Shown: piece after piece, positions 25,898-39,710 of the stretch
Numbering within the stretch: position 1 is the stretch's first letter
Layout of the letters: every line of letters begins with the position of its first letter
Assembly (NCBI GenBank): GCA_964007475.1
Contig: OZ023273.1
Span: 21,873,557-21,937,556, forward strand
Direction: 5' to 3'
DNA: 64,000 nucleotides
From: Hybos culiciformis
Taxonomy: Eukaryota > Arthropoda > Insecta > Diptera > Hybotidae
The notes under the pieces: generated by a model
The model's database searches: none
What the model was told of the DNA's origin: nothing
What the model saw: the letters and a program-made list of their open reading frames with translations, nothing else
Program-made: the position numbers and the translations under genes

Positions 25898-28550
25898 TGA
25901 AATTTTTTTCAAGGTATATAATATGTGATTCGTAAGCATTTTCGATTGCAAAAAACGATATTTTATATTTTTTGTTATAAATTCAATATGCTTGTGCATA
26001 ACGAAGACAATGTCATCGAGAAATATTTTATGCTGTCTAGGTATCACACCTATTTTAATGTTAAAGAAAAGATTTATTATTTTGAGATGAAGTATATATT
26101 TAATTTTACATTCATAAAAAAAGTCTTGATTTATTTAAAAAAGAATTTTATTTGTTTTTTTTTATTAAAATTTTTTTCAATTAGTTCATTAATAATTTTT
26201 CAATGAAATCTTTACAAGATAAAGATGATTATTTTGAGGAACCTAAAAGTGAAGTGTAATGTTGCCTCGTAAAAGTTTCGATTGGATGAGCTTTTACTTC
26301 ATTTATGACGGTACTGTTCTAAATTTTTTTGCTTATTTAAAAATCAAAAATCATAAAATATTACATGGAATAAATTTTTCTGAAAACTTTTATAATGTCA
26401 AATTTTTACATGAATGACTTTTACAATCAGATACATTTCTAAAATTTCTTCGACAACCCTCACAAAAATTATGAAAATGTTAAATGATAATTCATTCATC
26501 AAAAATTATACAGTTACATATAAAAATATGGTTATATACATGTATGCAATCCAACAACAAATAAATCTCCACTTCAAAAATTTTGACCATATCTTTATTT
26601 TTTTGAAGCATCCTGGCATCATTTTCTATTTTACACAATATAATATATACAAATATACATAGTAAATAGATAAGTTTCCGTGGAAAGATGTTTTATAATG
26701 TTTTTAACCTAGACAAATATTTGAGGAAAATTAGAAAAAACATGAAGAAACAATAATAATAAATTTTACGCATCGATAGTAACATCAATTTGTTACTTGA
26801 ATTTCTACAGGATGTTACTTATATTTTGTAGGGACACGTGCTGAAGAATATTTCAAAAAGAAAATTTATATTATTTTCCTTTCTTTTTATACGAGAAGTA
26901 TGAATAAATTTGTGTAACTAAAAGTTTTCATAAAGACTATATAGAGTGTAAAGCGAATTTATCCTTTCATATACCATTATAAATGTACTTCAATGACGGA
27001 AAATAGTTACGGAAATTTAGAACCGGAAAATAAATATACTGAAGGGCATCAAATAGAGATTATGTTAAATTATGTACCTATTTATTTAATGTGTACTTAA
27101 TCGTAATTTTTTTCTAGATTTATTTTTAAGATTATAAATAACTAATGATTTTTTTTATATGGTAAGTAGAATAATTAAAGTATAAAGATCTCGAAATGCG
27201 AACATAATTTCAATTTCTTTCTTAACACTAAAACCTTGATGGTGTTCATACAATATACTTTGCATATTTTGTGAAAATTTATTTTGTTTTTAGTCAATTA
27301 AACTTGTTATTAAATAATATGAAATAAAACTACGATCCTTAGTAACGAACATTCAAATATGTTACAAGTTTGCGTATTTTTTGCTACTTATAAAATATTT
27401 TTTTTTACACAGGCTATGAACTGTGTCATCCTTTTTCGGATTATGTCGCAAAAAAAAAATAGTTTTCTTGGACCAGAGGGAAAAATACATACTGAAATTA
27501 TGCTTAGATAGTGTTTAGGAATAATGAAATAGTAACAAACTTGTTACACCTTCAACCAGCCCACAATCTTCAACAAATACAATTACAATAAAAAATTAAA
27601 AAATAATTTAATTTTTTAATAAAGGCCAAATATCAAAGTTTATTCCACCGTGCAGCATGCAATATGTCATTGCGATTTCACAAATCCGAATGAGGTTCAA
27701 ACTTTTATTTCTGAAAATTGTATACCTACATTAGCTAAAAAAATTTGTATAAGCTAACAGAACAATTTGGTCACAAGAAATATAAATACATAACATAATT
27801 AAATTTGTGAGAAACTTTGAAGAAATTATATTTATTTTAATCTTCGACTAGCAAAGAATTTTCTCAAAAGAAAAAGTTTTTAATTATATTTGAAATGAAA
27901 TGTGGTCCAAATACCTTTCAGCTTCTGTTTTAATCTCAAGAAATATGAATTTCATCCAAAAAATTATTTCTCTCTATTTTAAGAAGAAATTTATAAAGGA
28001 AAAAGGAATTTTATGGTTAAATAAATATAAAATATTTAATTTGATTTTATCTTATTTTAATTGCTTTGTTTGTAAATTTAATAAATAAAATTAGAAAAAA
28101 TTTCTATATGTATCTTTAAAAAAAAATATAATCATTTTAACGTGGAATTGATCATCGATTAGGAATATAATTTGAAAATTATTCTGTTTTATTTTTAACA
28201 CATTTTTTGGATTGGTGTCCCGAAAACATATTAAAATGTTTAGAAAAAATATTGCTTAAGTTATTTTTATGCATGGAAATGCGTGACAAAATAAAGAATA
28301 TGTTACTTACTTTATTTCACTGAATATACTAATATAGGCATAGTGAAATAATAAATTCTACGAAGAAAAAAAAATTAATTTTCTTGGAGCCATTTAGGCT
28401 CGAAATATTTAATAAAAACTCTTTTATTTGAATCAAAAAAAAATATTAAAATTGAGAAATGAGATTTCATGAGTAATACATTTTTATAAAAAGAAAAAAT
28501 ATTTTAGACCATTGAATAATTTGAATTATTTTATTAAAATAACAATAAGT
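25898..28550. other. AT-rich intergenic sequence, no gene seen
   Basis: Chance-like open frames at 25925-26206 and 26414-26662 are Phe/Lys/Ile-rich with no domain. No paired repeat ends recognised. Confidence 0.5.
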
Positions 28551-29160
28551 GGGACGTTAAAACTTAAATGATACATTATTAATATATACATTTACGTCTT
28601 TCGACTCGCCGAGGCAACTCCATAAGGATAGCCCCGACAAATGGTCCCTACTCTAAGCCCTAAACTTAAAAACTAAAATGATTCCATAGTCAATTCGATG
28701 CCATATAATTCAATAAGTTGCCATATGATTGATTTCATCTAATGCCATCATCATCCTTTGAGTACCAGCTGCACTACTGAGCAAAGAAAATCTATGGCTC
28801 TGCAACAGCCAATAATACCATTCACTCAGACCTTCGCACCTCGAAAATGATATTAAAAAATTATAATGGAATACATAATAAATCTATAATAAATAATAAA
28901 ATTTTGGAGTAACTCTGGAAGTAGGTTTGTTGTGCCTACAATGCAGAGGAACAAAATTCCCCACTGGACAAGCTGGTACAACGCATCGCAGTGCCATTGA
29001 AGATATATAATATAAAAGCCGCTTTTCGAGATCGTGATTCCATTCCACTCACCAATGAGATATACATTTAGGTTAAAATGCTCACCGCATATGTGTAATC
29101 GAAACCCGGTCGGCTATTGATCTTCGCACACTTGTGAACGAACACAAGATGCTGATTCAT
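28551..29160. other. GC-richer island, probably a degraded mobile element
   Basis: The island opens with GTGGGACGTTAAAAC (28551-28565), a phrase I associate with tails of insect non-LTR elements. It continues through about 600 bases of clearly higher G+C than the flanks, with no long open frame on either strand. I could not translate a recognisable motif. It could be an untranslated part of a retroelement or an old non-coding exon. Confidence 0.35.
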
Positions 29161-32100
29161 TTTGAAACTCTCAAAGCATAAAATATTAAGTAATTTAAAG
29201 AAATGGTTAAATTACCAATATTAATTATACTAAAAATTTAAAAAAAACTATTAGAAATGAGAATATTAAAAACTGTCCCAGAAAAAAAACCAACCAGTAT
29301 ATTAACTACGTAATTATTAAAATGCCAAAAGTTTTTCTATGTTTCTTAATTGCCATTAATTTTAGAAGAATTGAAAGAGATTGAAAGAATAGATTAAAAT
29401 AATTTAGAAATATCTTTCAATCTTTTGTTAAATTTTTGTTTTCCAAATATGTTCGTAGACATGAAATTTAAATGAAACAAAAAAACTAGAATTTAAAAAA
29501 ACAAAAAAATTCTGTTTTATAGGAAAATTTTATCAAAATTTAGATTTTTTCCACCTTTTAAATTTTTTACATATTTTTCAATCGTCTTTGATAACAAAAT
29601 TTAAAAACAAACAAAATTTAAATCAAAATTGAGATTTATCATTTTTGAAATAAGAAATATGTTAATTTGAATGTTACATTAATCTGATGAAAAATATTGA
29701 ATAAATAATCAATTTCAATTTTTCTTTTGATTTTGGCGACATTTATTGAACTTTTATTTAATTTTATATGTAACAGAAAAGAATTTGAATAATGACAAAA
29801 TAAAAGCAAATACTAAAAATAATGATAATTTGATAAATTTCTTATTCCATAGAGGAAATAATTCAACATACAAATATGTAAACATTGAATTTGGGTTATT
29901 GAAATTTTGTGGTTTAAATAAATTTTATTTTATCTGTTTTCGAAAATTTAATTAATGACGAATAAGGTACTCTTGACGGTGCCCAGGAAAACAAAAAAAT
30001 TTACAGAGAAAAAAAATAAAAACCTATTCGAATAAACATAAATTCTAATTAATAAAAAATTTATTATCTTAAAATATTTGTGTATACTTAAGTAACAATT
30101 TGAAGTAAATAACCATTTATTTTATTAACAAATCTTTCATTTAGCTTGAATTTTACATTATTATAACATCATTAACATATTTTATAATATTTTAATGTTA
30201 GCAAAGAACTGTAACACCTAGTATATATCTAAAAACAAATTTCCCCGGATAATAAAGTTTCCGGATAATAGGAAATGTAGCGTTAAATATAATAATAGCG
30301 TTAAAAAATAACGATTTCAATTTCTTTAAAATATTTCCTATTACATGGAATTGAGCAAATGAAAGAAATAAGTAAATAAATCTTATTTACCTTTATACTA
30401 TAGGAAAAAAAAATTAAATTTTATTTTCTTATTCTTTTAAAAATTCTGTTTTTGATTTTAAATTCCTACAGATCTTTTTAAATCAGTTCTTGTAGGCACA
30501 TTTCTTATTTTTAAAATTCACTTCAAAACCATCATCTTTATTTTCTATTCTTAATTTGTTCTTTATGTACCAGAATTCAATTGAATGTTTTGAGAAAAAA
30601 AAGTCAGGGGAATATTATTTACTTATTTTTTTTCAATCTTGAAATGAGTGAAAAATTTTGTTATCCTTTCAACGGAAGACAAAATTTATTTTAAAATTTT
30701 TTTTTTCTTTCTTAATATTAAAAATCAACAACCCATACTTCTTTAACAGAAAACCAAAAGTTATTTTGCACCCAAAGTGGAAATTGAAATCAGATATACT
30801 GGAAATCAAAATTTAATAATATGCTTAGTTAAATTTTTATTATTATGTAAAGTGTACCTATAGAGAACAATTTTTTTTATTATTTTTTAAATTATTAAAG
30901 TTAAAGTAAAATTTCCTGAAAATATTTAAAGGAATTTTCAGAATCTATGGTACATTGTACATTACATATTTGTAGTGGCATTTGGATCTTGTACCAATGA
31001 AAACTGGTAAAATATCTAAATAAAATAAGACGTTGTGGTTTTTGTACACAGAATTTGATATTAAATTATGCAGTTGAAACGTGATACAACCGTGTTATGT
31101 ATTCAATATGACGAAATCAACAACAAAGTGGATATCATCTCTGCCAAAATTTATATATTTTAAAATATTTAAAATCATAAAACATACATTTGACCAGTTT
31201 CTCGAAATTATGAACCAAATTTTTAGCAAGAAATAGAAACATTTTCGTTCATGTACATGAAGGCATGAATTCACATGATATCTAAGAAAACGATAAAAGT
31301 AAAAATAGAAATAACATATACTCAAGAATAAAATTTATATGTTAACATTTCCTAAAGTTACTACTTCCGCTATTGTTATTTTTTAACTTCTTCATTTTTT
31401 TCTAACTTGATAAATCGACCATTTAAAAAAAAATATTTTTTATTGCAGACTATCAAATATCATAAAAAATCATATACATATAATTAACTTTCTACCTTGT
31501 ATTTATTTTTCTATAATGATTTAAATAGTACATCTGTAATAATGTAGGGTGAGTTGACTGGAGGCGCCAGACTGTATGTCTTTTTATTAAAAACGATGCT
31601 GCTTCGTACACTTCTTTACCAATAGACCTTATAGAAACCTTATAGAAAATCAAAAGTAAAATATTCACGCATAATTTACACATTAAATTCTTAGTATAAT
31701 TTTAATCTTAATACCAAATTCTCTATACGAAAAATATTTCCACGCGGCAAGTTTTTTAACAACCCAATCGATGAAAATTGTATCGCTTGTATCGCAACAC
31801 AGTAAATTTTTCCGTGATGAAATTATGTTATGTTAATATAAACTTTTGAAGATATAGCTGCGTGCTGCATTTTGTACATTTCAATATGTATTGCATTTCA
31901 ATTGCTTCATTAAGATCTAAGCAAATATCATGTTTCAAAGCTGTCTTTTTTTAAATATCTACTGAAATCTTCATAAGACTATATAAAGAAAGGTACATGC
32001 AACTTCCTAAACAATTTCGCTTGAAAGAACATAATTACATGATTACATAAAATATTGAGCTTTTGTATGTAAAAACCAAAAATTTTATCAAAAATAAAAA

Positions 32101-33177
32101 AAAAAATAATAAATTTCTAGAAACAAAAAGACATAAATTTTTTTAGTGTAAAAGAATCCTTAATGATACAGAAAAAAAAATCTATTCAGGTCTTTGCATT
32201 ATAAAAGCATAAAATTTGCAATATACTTACTTGGATGAACTATAAAGACTTTATTTTATTTGTATAAATATTTTCAGGATAAAATATGTGGATAACAAAT
32301 ATTATTATTTGCTTTTTACAACGAATAAAAAGGATAAAATTTATGAAAAGAATAAATAAAAGTGATTTCTTTTTTATTTAATTTTTACTTTTGGTTGGTT
32401 TAAAGGTTTTTGGCATAAAAAGGACAATAAAATAATATTAAATTGTTTATTGATTTTTGTTTAGAATACATACAAAATATTGCATATATATTATATTGAA
32501 AATTCGAAAGCATTTTGTAACGACAAAAGTTATATTCCTTGCTACAAAATTATTTCATCTTCTTCGAATTTTATTTAAGAATTGCCAGTAGCCTTTTGAA
32601 TTAATTAATAGAAACCCTTTCATTTTTTTGTTTTTTTGAGACTAGGTGCCTAACTTTTCAATCATTATGATGATACTAACGACATGAGACTATTAGAGTA
32701 TCAGCTATAAAAAACTTAAAATAGGTTTATAAAAAATTTTTATAGTTTTAAAATAGGGGCTTAAAAGTATTTAATATTTATTAAATAGGAAAACAATTCT
32801 AGTCGCTACAGAAAACGTGTAATTTTAGTAAAATTTTCTGCTGTGTTCTTGTTCACAAAATGATTATAACGCAATATGAATATGTAAAATAAAATTTCAT
32901 ATAAACGATTTAAAGCAAAGCAATACAGGCTTTAAGAATATAATGTCAATCATGTTATCTAATCATTAAAGACTAAAGATGGTATAAGATATTAAACATG
33001 TGAAAATATGCCTTTATTTTATCTTATGTACATATTATACTTATTATGTTGTTTGCATCTATTGTATAAAGTCCTATACTATTTCTCAAAAATTCAATGA
33101 TAATAATAACTAATAAATTAATATTTTTATGATAAAATCTTATGGACACATGTGTATGCATACTTTCCATATAAACA
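29161..33177. other. AT-rich intergenic sequence, no gene seen
   Basis: No coding or RNA feature recognised. A short inverted phrase, CCGGATAATAAAGTTTCCGG, lies at 30245-30264. Open frames (29746-29955, 31095-31325) have no motif. Confidence 0.5.
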
Positions 33178-33185
33178 CATATATC

Positions 33186-33967
33186 CAGTGGTCGAAGTGG
33201 CAGGCTAAAAGTGGCTAAAAGCGGGATGGCAGGCTAAGAGCAGGTTGAGGCTCGTGGGGTTCCTATCGCTTTGTCGTTTTTTAGTAGAAAAATAACTCAT
33301 TCAAAGAACTTTATTTTAATTTTACCAGCTTCAACCCTTGCGTTGCGTCTTTGTTGTTACTAAATCATTTAATGAACTGCAAATAGAACATCCTGCTCCA
33401 CTTTTTTTAACTGTTATATATATATGTTTCTAACTTTTCACATCATTGTGTTTCTGCCTGGTAATCTAGGAACTTCAAAGTATTGGGCTCGTGTAATGTC
33501 TTATCTTGGCTTAATGTGCTAAGTACATTAATTCAAATGCTCTTCTCCCACCGCCTTCATATCTCCTGCTGTTCTTCAATTTTTCTTTTTTTTATTAAAA
33601 AATTTAACCATTTAAAAAAAAAAAAATTTAACAAAATTTGGAAGTTAACTAAAGATAGAGAATATTCAAAATTTGATCGGGTAAAAATTTAAATTTATGA
33701 AAAGCTGTGCGAAAATTATCTACATAGCCAATTAGTAACCAAAATATCTACTACCGTATTTATTATTTGAATTTTAAGTCTCATTTAAAATTATTTTTAA
33801 TTTCTTTTTGATAAAAAATATTTAAAATTCATAAAAAATTATTTAAAATTTAAAAAAATATGTTCCGGGATGTATTTTTCCATCCTAAGAAGTGGTGGGA
33901 TTAGTTTAGAATTATTCAGAAGTACCGGGATGGCATCCCACCCCATCCCGCCTCACTTCGAGCACTG
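33186..33967. mobile_element. Non-autonomous hAT transposon with perfect 8-bp target duplication
   Basis: CATATATC is found at 33178-33185 and 33968-33975, bounding the element exactly. The left end is CAGTGGTCGAAGTGGCAGG and the inverse of the right end is CAGTGCTCGAAGTGAGGCG, which fit hAT termini. Both subterminal zones carry GGGATGG/CCATCCC motifs. The 782-bp interior has no transposase. The 69-codon frame at 33483-33692 runs into A-runs and has no motif. Confidence 0.92.
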
Positions 33968-33975
33968 CATATATC

Positions 33976-34612
33976 CTAAAAAAACCAAAAACTTATACAA
34001 TATTTCCCTTATTTTTTTATTTTTGACATACATACGTAGGTAAATGAAACCAATTTCAATAAATTTTACTCAACTTGATTAAAAGAAAATATTATGTAAA
34101 AGTGGTCCGATTTATTCATTTGGTTTACACTGTATACCTTTGATGAAAAACATATACTACAAAAACACATCTGTGTTTAACGATAATATCCTTTCAACAT
34201 ATTTAACAAAAAGGTCATCAGAACAATTTATTAATATTGTTGTATTTATTAACAGATTCAAAAAAATATATTCGGGTATTCGAGATACATATTACGATAT
34301 TACATACATAATTATGTGTATAAATATTTTATATGTATTCTATAAAAAAATTAAAATTAAATTTTAAAATATTGTGGAATTTTTGATTTTGATTCAAATT
34401 CCTGTTCTTTTATTTAAGTCTATATCATAAGAAAAGCGACTATAATCGAAACACTTCATACAAGCGAAGTATTTTAGGACTTGAATAAATACTGATCAAT
34501 GTTAAATTTACTTAAATATCTGTTTATTGGCTCGAATCTGATAATGTTATGCAGTAAGATATCCATGAATCGATGCTAATCCGTTTAATTAACTAAAGTA
34601 TTTTGTTATCTG
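33976..34612. other. AT-rich intergenic sequence
   Basis: No feature recognised. The open frame at 34140-34367 has no motif. Confidence 0.5.
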
Positions 34613-34980
34613 GTATTTTGGCTCTGCACAACTGGTATGTTTGTGCACAACTGGTATTTTGGTTCTGCACAACTGGTATTTTTGTGCACAACTGGTATTT
34701 TGGTTCATCATAACTTGTATGTTTGTGTACAACTGGTATTTTGGTTGTGCACAACTGGTATGTTTGTGCACATTGGTATTTTGGTTCTGCATAACTTGTA
34801 TGTTTGTGCACAAATGGTATTTTGGTTGTGCACAACTGGTATGTTTGTGCACAACTGGTATTTTGGTTCTGCACAACTGGTATGTTTGTGAACAACTTGT
34901 ATTTTGGTTCTGCACAACTGGTATTTTGGTTCTGCACAACTGGCATTTTTTGCACAACTGGTATGTTTGTGCACAAAAAT
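34613..34980. repeat. Higher-order minisatellite, 41-bp unit (22 + 19)
   Basis: Two related subunits mostly alternate: a 22-mer (TGGTATTTTGGTTCTGCAC plus AAC) and a 19-mer (TGGTATGTTTGTGCACAAC). There are about nine of each, with point variants. Because 41 is not a multiple of 3, all frames read through equivalent codons, and long stop-free frames arise on both strands (up to 177 codons on minus). These frames are periodic Cys/Gln/Thr-rich translations of the repeat, with no sign of a real gene. Confidence 0.92.
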
Positions 34981-36145
34981 ACCAGTGCAGTATTTTATCA
35001 ACTGGTATCGATTGATTTTTAGAGGTAACATCAAGTTGGTTAAAAGTGACGTTAATTTTGTTTTCTAAATATGAACTACATATATTTTTGCTTAATGCAG
35101 TATCTTTGTATATTGTAATCATAAATTCTTAATAGTCACATGAAATTCAAAGTTTTATGTTTGTCTCTTTCAGGGCAAATTTCGTAATAATGAATTAAAT
35201 GCTCCTTTCTTTAATGAATTTTAAATTTTTGACAGAAATAATATAAATCCTTAGAAGAAAATTTAGGTATCCTTTAATATTTTAATATTTTTTAAGTGTT
35301 ATACTAAAACTCAATAGTTGTTGTTATAGATTTCTTTCAACTTTAAAAGGATATTATGTGCTTCAATATTAATATAATAATATACAAAATATAAAGAAAA
35401 TGAAGTGTTAAAATTATATTTGTAAATAAATTGTTTAAAAAAAAAAGAGTTTTTTTTGTAAGAAGGCTCGCACAAGGAAATTAAAATTATGCAATATAAT
35501 ATACAAATGCATCTATATATTATTCTTCCTAATTTTATGAAAGAAACTTAAAAATTATTATTAATGTCTAGTAGTCCTATTAATATATGAATATTTTTAA
35601 AATAATTAAAGTGCTGTATACTAGTGTAAGTTTAAGATTTTAATTCTGTAATGTTTGAAAATGTGTATAAGGTTATTTAATTTTGTACCGTGGTATCGTT
35701 GAATCTCATACTTTAGTTGAGAAGAAAGCGAACAATAAGTTGAAATCCTTTTAGTAGCTTCGTGGTTTAAAACATTTTATTGACAGACGGTTTTTACTAA
35801 AACCATCAAGTAAAAAAATGGTAAAAAATTTGGTTTTTTTTTAAATATATATATGTATATAAGCTTTAGCTGTAAAAAAAGTTACGGAGTATCTGTGTAA
35901 ATAAATAATCACCAATGCCTTATTTTTTATCAATTTCCTTAACATGCAAGACACGAATAATTTAATAAAAGATACATTAAATTCATTGTGACCAAAACAT
36001 ATATGATTGCAAGTGACAGGGCTAAAGGAATGGCTTTAAAATCAATTAAATAATATAATAATATATTTTAATGCGTTGGGGATCGTTATGTTGTATTTAG
36101 TGCTATAGAATTTAGATCACTAAAGGGAGTATTATATGCGTCAAT
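34981..36145. other. AT-rich intergenic sequence
   Basis: Nothing recognised beyond an inverted minisatellite remnant at 34977-35008. Confidence 0.5.
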
Positions 36146-36260
36146 ACACATGCAATCATTTAGATGCATCTGCGTAAATAATGAAAAAATTTAGATACAT
36201 CAGCGTATATAATGAAAAAATTTAGATGCATCGGCGTAAATAATGAAATCATTTAGATGT
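36146..36260. repeat. Three-copy tandem repeat, about 38-bp unit
   Basis: The phrase ATTTAGATGCATCTGCGTAA with a following ATAATGAAA occurs three times in a row with small changes (GCATCTGCG, ACATCAGCG, GCATCGGCG), and a partial fourth copy starts at 36249. Confidence 0.85.
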
Positions 36261-36409
36261 TTCGTATTGAATATTACGTAATACCTAAACATACATAATA
36301 TCTCTCACAATATTTCAATACAGCCAAATACAAAAAAAAAAAAGAGAAAAAATGAGAAGAAAAAATATTCTCTCTTTGCAACTACCTCTCCCCTACGCAT
36401 TAAAACATA

Positions 36410-36592
36410 TATTGGATATGTAAACAAAATTTGTTATACAACTCGTTCTGTATTTACACAAAAATACATTGACACTTGTCAATTTATATCACTCGACCTT
36501 CGGTCTCGTGATATAAGTATTGACTCGTGTCAATGTATTTTTGTGTATACAGAACTCTTAATTAATAACAAATTTAGTTTACATATACAATA
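36410..36592. repeat. Hairpin element (about 183-bp palindrome)
   Basis: The left arm starts TATTGGATATGTAAAC and the right arm ends GTTTACATATACAATA. The arms match through ACACAAAAATACATTGACAC to the centre CGACCTTCGGTCTCG, with a few differences. It is symmetrical and has no coding capacity, so it looks like a palindromic MITE. No target duplication is obvious. Confidence 0.85.
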
Positions 36593-38684
36593 ATCTACTA
36601 TAAAATACTTAACACAATTTTCTATGGAAACTTTCAACTTTTAGAATGTATGTATTGAATCAGAAATTTTAATTTTTAATTTAAAAAAAACTTCTTTTTC
36701 AAAAAGTTTCCCTACAAAAAAACAACTACATATTAAGCTGGTCAGTAAATTATTAGGATGCATTTATTTTTAGGTTCATATTGTAATAAACCATATTTTT
36801 TATTGCTGGCTAGAAATATATTAAAAATATACTCACGATTGCAGAGTTATTTATTTTTACAGGTACATCTGTAAAAACCACGAAATCATCAATCACAATT
36901 TGTAATGGAGTGGAAAGAATTTATTGAGGCTATTGCAGTTTTTTTTTTATTAAAAAGTATGTACATTATATATTTATGGAATGTGAATAGACTTTTCTGA
37001 TACATAAATGCTGTTATGTTATGTGAAAAATGAATAATGGAGCTTTATTCATAAATCACGGGAAATTTGGAAAGGCTCAAAATTGACAGTACTTTAAATA
37101 TGACAATTATTATTAAGCAAAATTAAAATTTAGTTGAAATCGAATTTAATTTTATTGAAATTTTTAAGCATAAAAATTTAAATTTAATCGCAATGAAATT
37201 TAAATACTTATACTAATTGAAAACTAAATTCGATTTTAATCAAAAATTCCAAATTATTTGTTATCGACTGACAATTAGGTACATTTGTAATAGTTTACAT
37301 TTAAAAATTTTTTGATTTTTATGAAAAATTATTATTTTCGTGTGAACAAAAAGAAACTATTACAAATTTTATTCCATTCGAAAAAATTAAATGCAATTTC
37401 CACTACACGGCTTGTATTATTTTTGGTTCTTGAACATCGTACATATTAAGTAAGGCTTTATTTTTAGTCAAATAATGAATAATTTTAATTTAAACTCAAA
37501 ATATTTGATTGCGTACATAGAAGAAAAATATATTTTTTTGATTGCATTCTATCTTTAGATATGTATAATTTTTGTGGAATAAAAATTCTAACAATGAAAA
37601 GTAAAATGTCTATCAAATAATTTGTCCATCATTAAGATAATGTCATTATCTGAATGCATTTGTTTCTATATGATTTCTTCTTTTTTTGGTCATAAGAAAA
37701 CTGATTTTTCCAAATTTTGGCATGTGTCACTCTATGGTTTAACAGTTGTTTGCAGAAAAATTTATCGCATAATAAATTCTAGAAATTGTTAGTAAAAAAT
37801 GTAAATCTGTTATAAGCTCCAATGTGCAAATATGGAGAAAATTTGTAAAATTTAAAATAAAAAATATTTATATCAAGTTGAAATGCTCTCAAATCCACAA
37901 ATTATTTTTAAAATAAGTGAAATTACATATATTCAGAGTTTCTAATTGTATAATTTTTTTTTGTGGAATTTAAAATCTATTTTTTTTTTATACTTCTAAA
38001 AAATAAATATTTATTAATGATTAATTTATGAATATTAGCTAAAAATGCTCCCAGTTCATCCTAGGCGTATTGAAAAAAAAAAAACGAATTAATAATGATT
38101 AGGAAAGTTATGGTGCTGTAATGAATTAACATTTTTGTTGAAAGTAATAATTTTTTTGTTTTAATTATCGGTTTTTGAGGTTATTTGTTATATGTTCATT
38201 ACATTTAAAAATTTTCATTGTGAGTAAAAATAAACAGGTACTCTCTCCACATATTACTGCATAAATAATTTGTGAGTATTATCTTTTGTGCCCATATATA
38301 CAAAGCCAAGTTATGACCAAGCCTATAGCTACAAATTGCAAAATGAATTTGTAATCAATTAATATTAAAATGTAAATTTAATGAAATTAGAATCCCAACT
38401 ATCTTATACCAATGACACACATGGAATATTCCAGTTGCATGATTTATTAAAAAAAAAAAAACGACAACTTTTGAATTAAAAAAGCCAAGGCATTTTCCGT
38501 TTACATTTAGTATAGGAATAGGAAATAAGTAAAAAGGATACAACTTCAAAATTACAAAACAATTCAAGGGTATAAAAGTATTATTTGTATTTAGATTTGT
38601 TTCTACTATGAAATATAATTTTGTATATTTTTATATAATACAGAAATTATTTTACAGAAGTTTTCAGCAATAATAAGAGAATGT
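36593..38684. other. AT-rich intergenic sequence
   Basis: No feature recognised. The open frame at 38355-38567 (minus) has no motif. Confidence 0.5.
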
Positions 38685-39091
38685 GTCCCCAATATACCAC
38701 GAGTCAGTTATTTGTCTAGTTCATCGGAAATAAAAAACATCATTTGTTAACTAACTTAGTATACTAATGATATGAACACGTTAGCCACAAGGATATATAA
38801 AAAGTACGACATGGATCGTATATAGGTGACAAATAACTGACATTGCCCATACATCAAGTGCCTTCGAGCTAGTTATTTGTAACCGTAAATTACGACTGAA
38901 CGTTAGGTATACGACAAGCATTAAGGTAAAGAATATAGCTGACGTAGCCGTTAGTTATGAAACTAACATATAAGTCAGAATTAAAACTGTCTCCAGGATC
39001 AGTTATCAGGCTGACTACTAAGCTAGTTGTAAATCTTACTTAAATGTCACTTATATGACGGACATCGAAGGACAATTCTATGACTGCCGTC

Positions 39092-39327
39092 GATGTTAAT
39101 TGTAAAACATACTTTAATGTAAGCTGACCATTTTTGTCCTCCTAAGGAGGACCTATTCAGAATATTTTTAGTTTTTCGCAAATATTTCGAAAACGGTGCG
39201 TTTTTTACCCATTCATATTTTCGAGATATTTGCGAAAAACTAAAAATATTCTGAATAGGCCCTCCTTTTAGGAGGACAAAAATGGTGAGCTTACATTAAA
39301 GTATATTTTACAATTAACATTAACATC
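39092..39327. repeat. Long hairpin inside the left arm of copy 2
   Basis: The left arm runs from GATGTTAATTGTAAAACATA through TTTTTGTCCTCCTAAGGAGG and GAATATTTTTAGTTTTTCGC. The right arm is its near-perfect inverse, ending TTAACATTAACATC. The loop is about 45 bases around 39190-39232. The left arm itself contains the small palindrome GTCCTCCTAAGGAGGAC. It could be an inserted palindromic MITE or part of the element's own subterminal structure. Copy 1 is cut off before this point, so I cannot tell. Confidence 0.88.
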
Positions 39328-39710
39328 AATTAACAAAATGTCAGCTCATTTAATGGTAACTTTGCTAAAGTAAAAAAAACTGTTGTAACCAAAATGGCAA
39401 AAATAAGAATCAGATATAGTTAATGTTGAATTACTATTTATTATTTAACATGAAAATAATACAAATTAACATAAATTCTCTAAAAAAAAAACAAAACATA
39501 AATTTTCAAAAACGAAAGATTTTAGTAATTAATATTAAAATTATCGAATGAATCTATTTTGCGGAAAATACATTTCTTATGTACTTTATATGATTATTAT
39601 TTAACATAAAATGATAAAAATTGCACAAAGAAGAAATTAATAAAATATTAAAATTAAAAATAATCAATTTAACTTACATTATTATTATTAATATTCTGCT
39701 TCGACGTTAA

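Noticed and set aside
34589..35122. 177-codon Cys/Gln/Thr-rich minus-strand frame
   Set aside because: It is a translation of the 41-bp minisatellite. Equivalent long frames exist on the opposite strand and in other phases.
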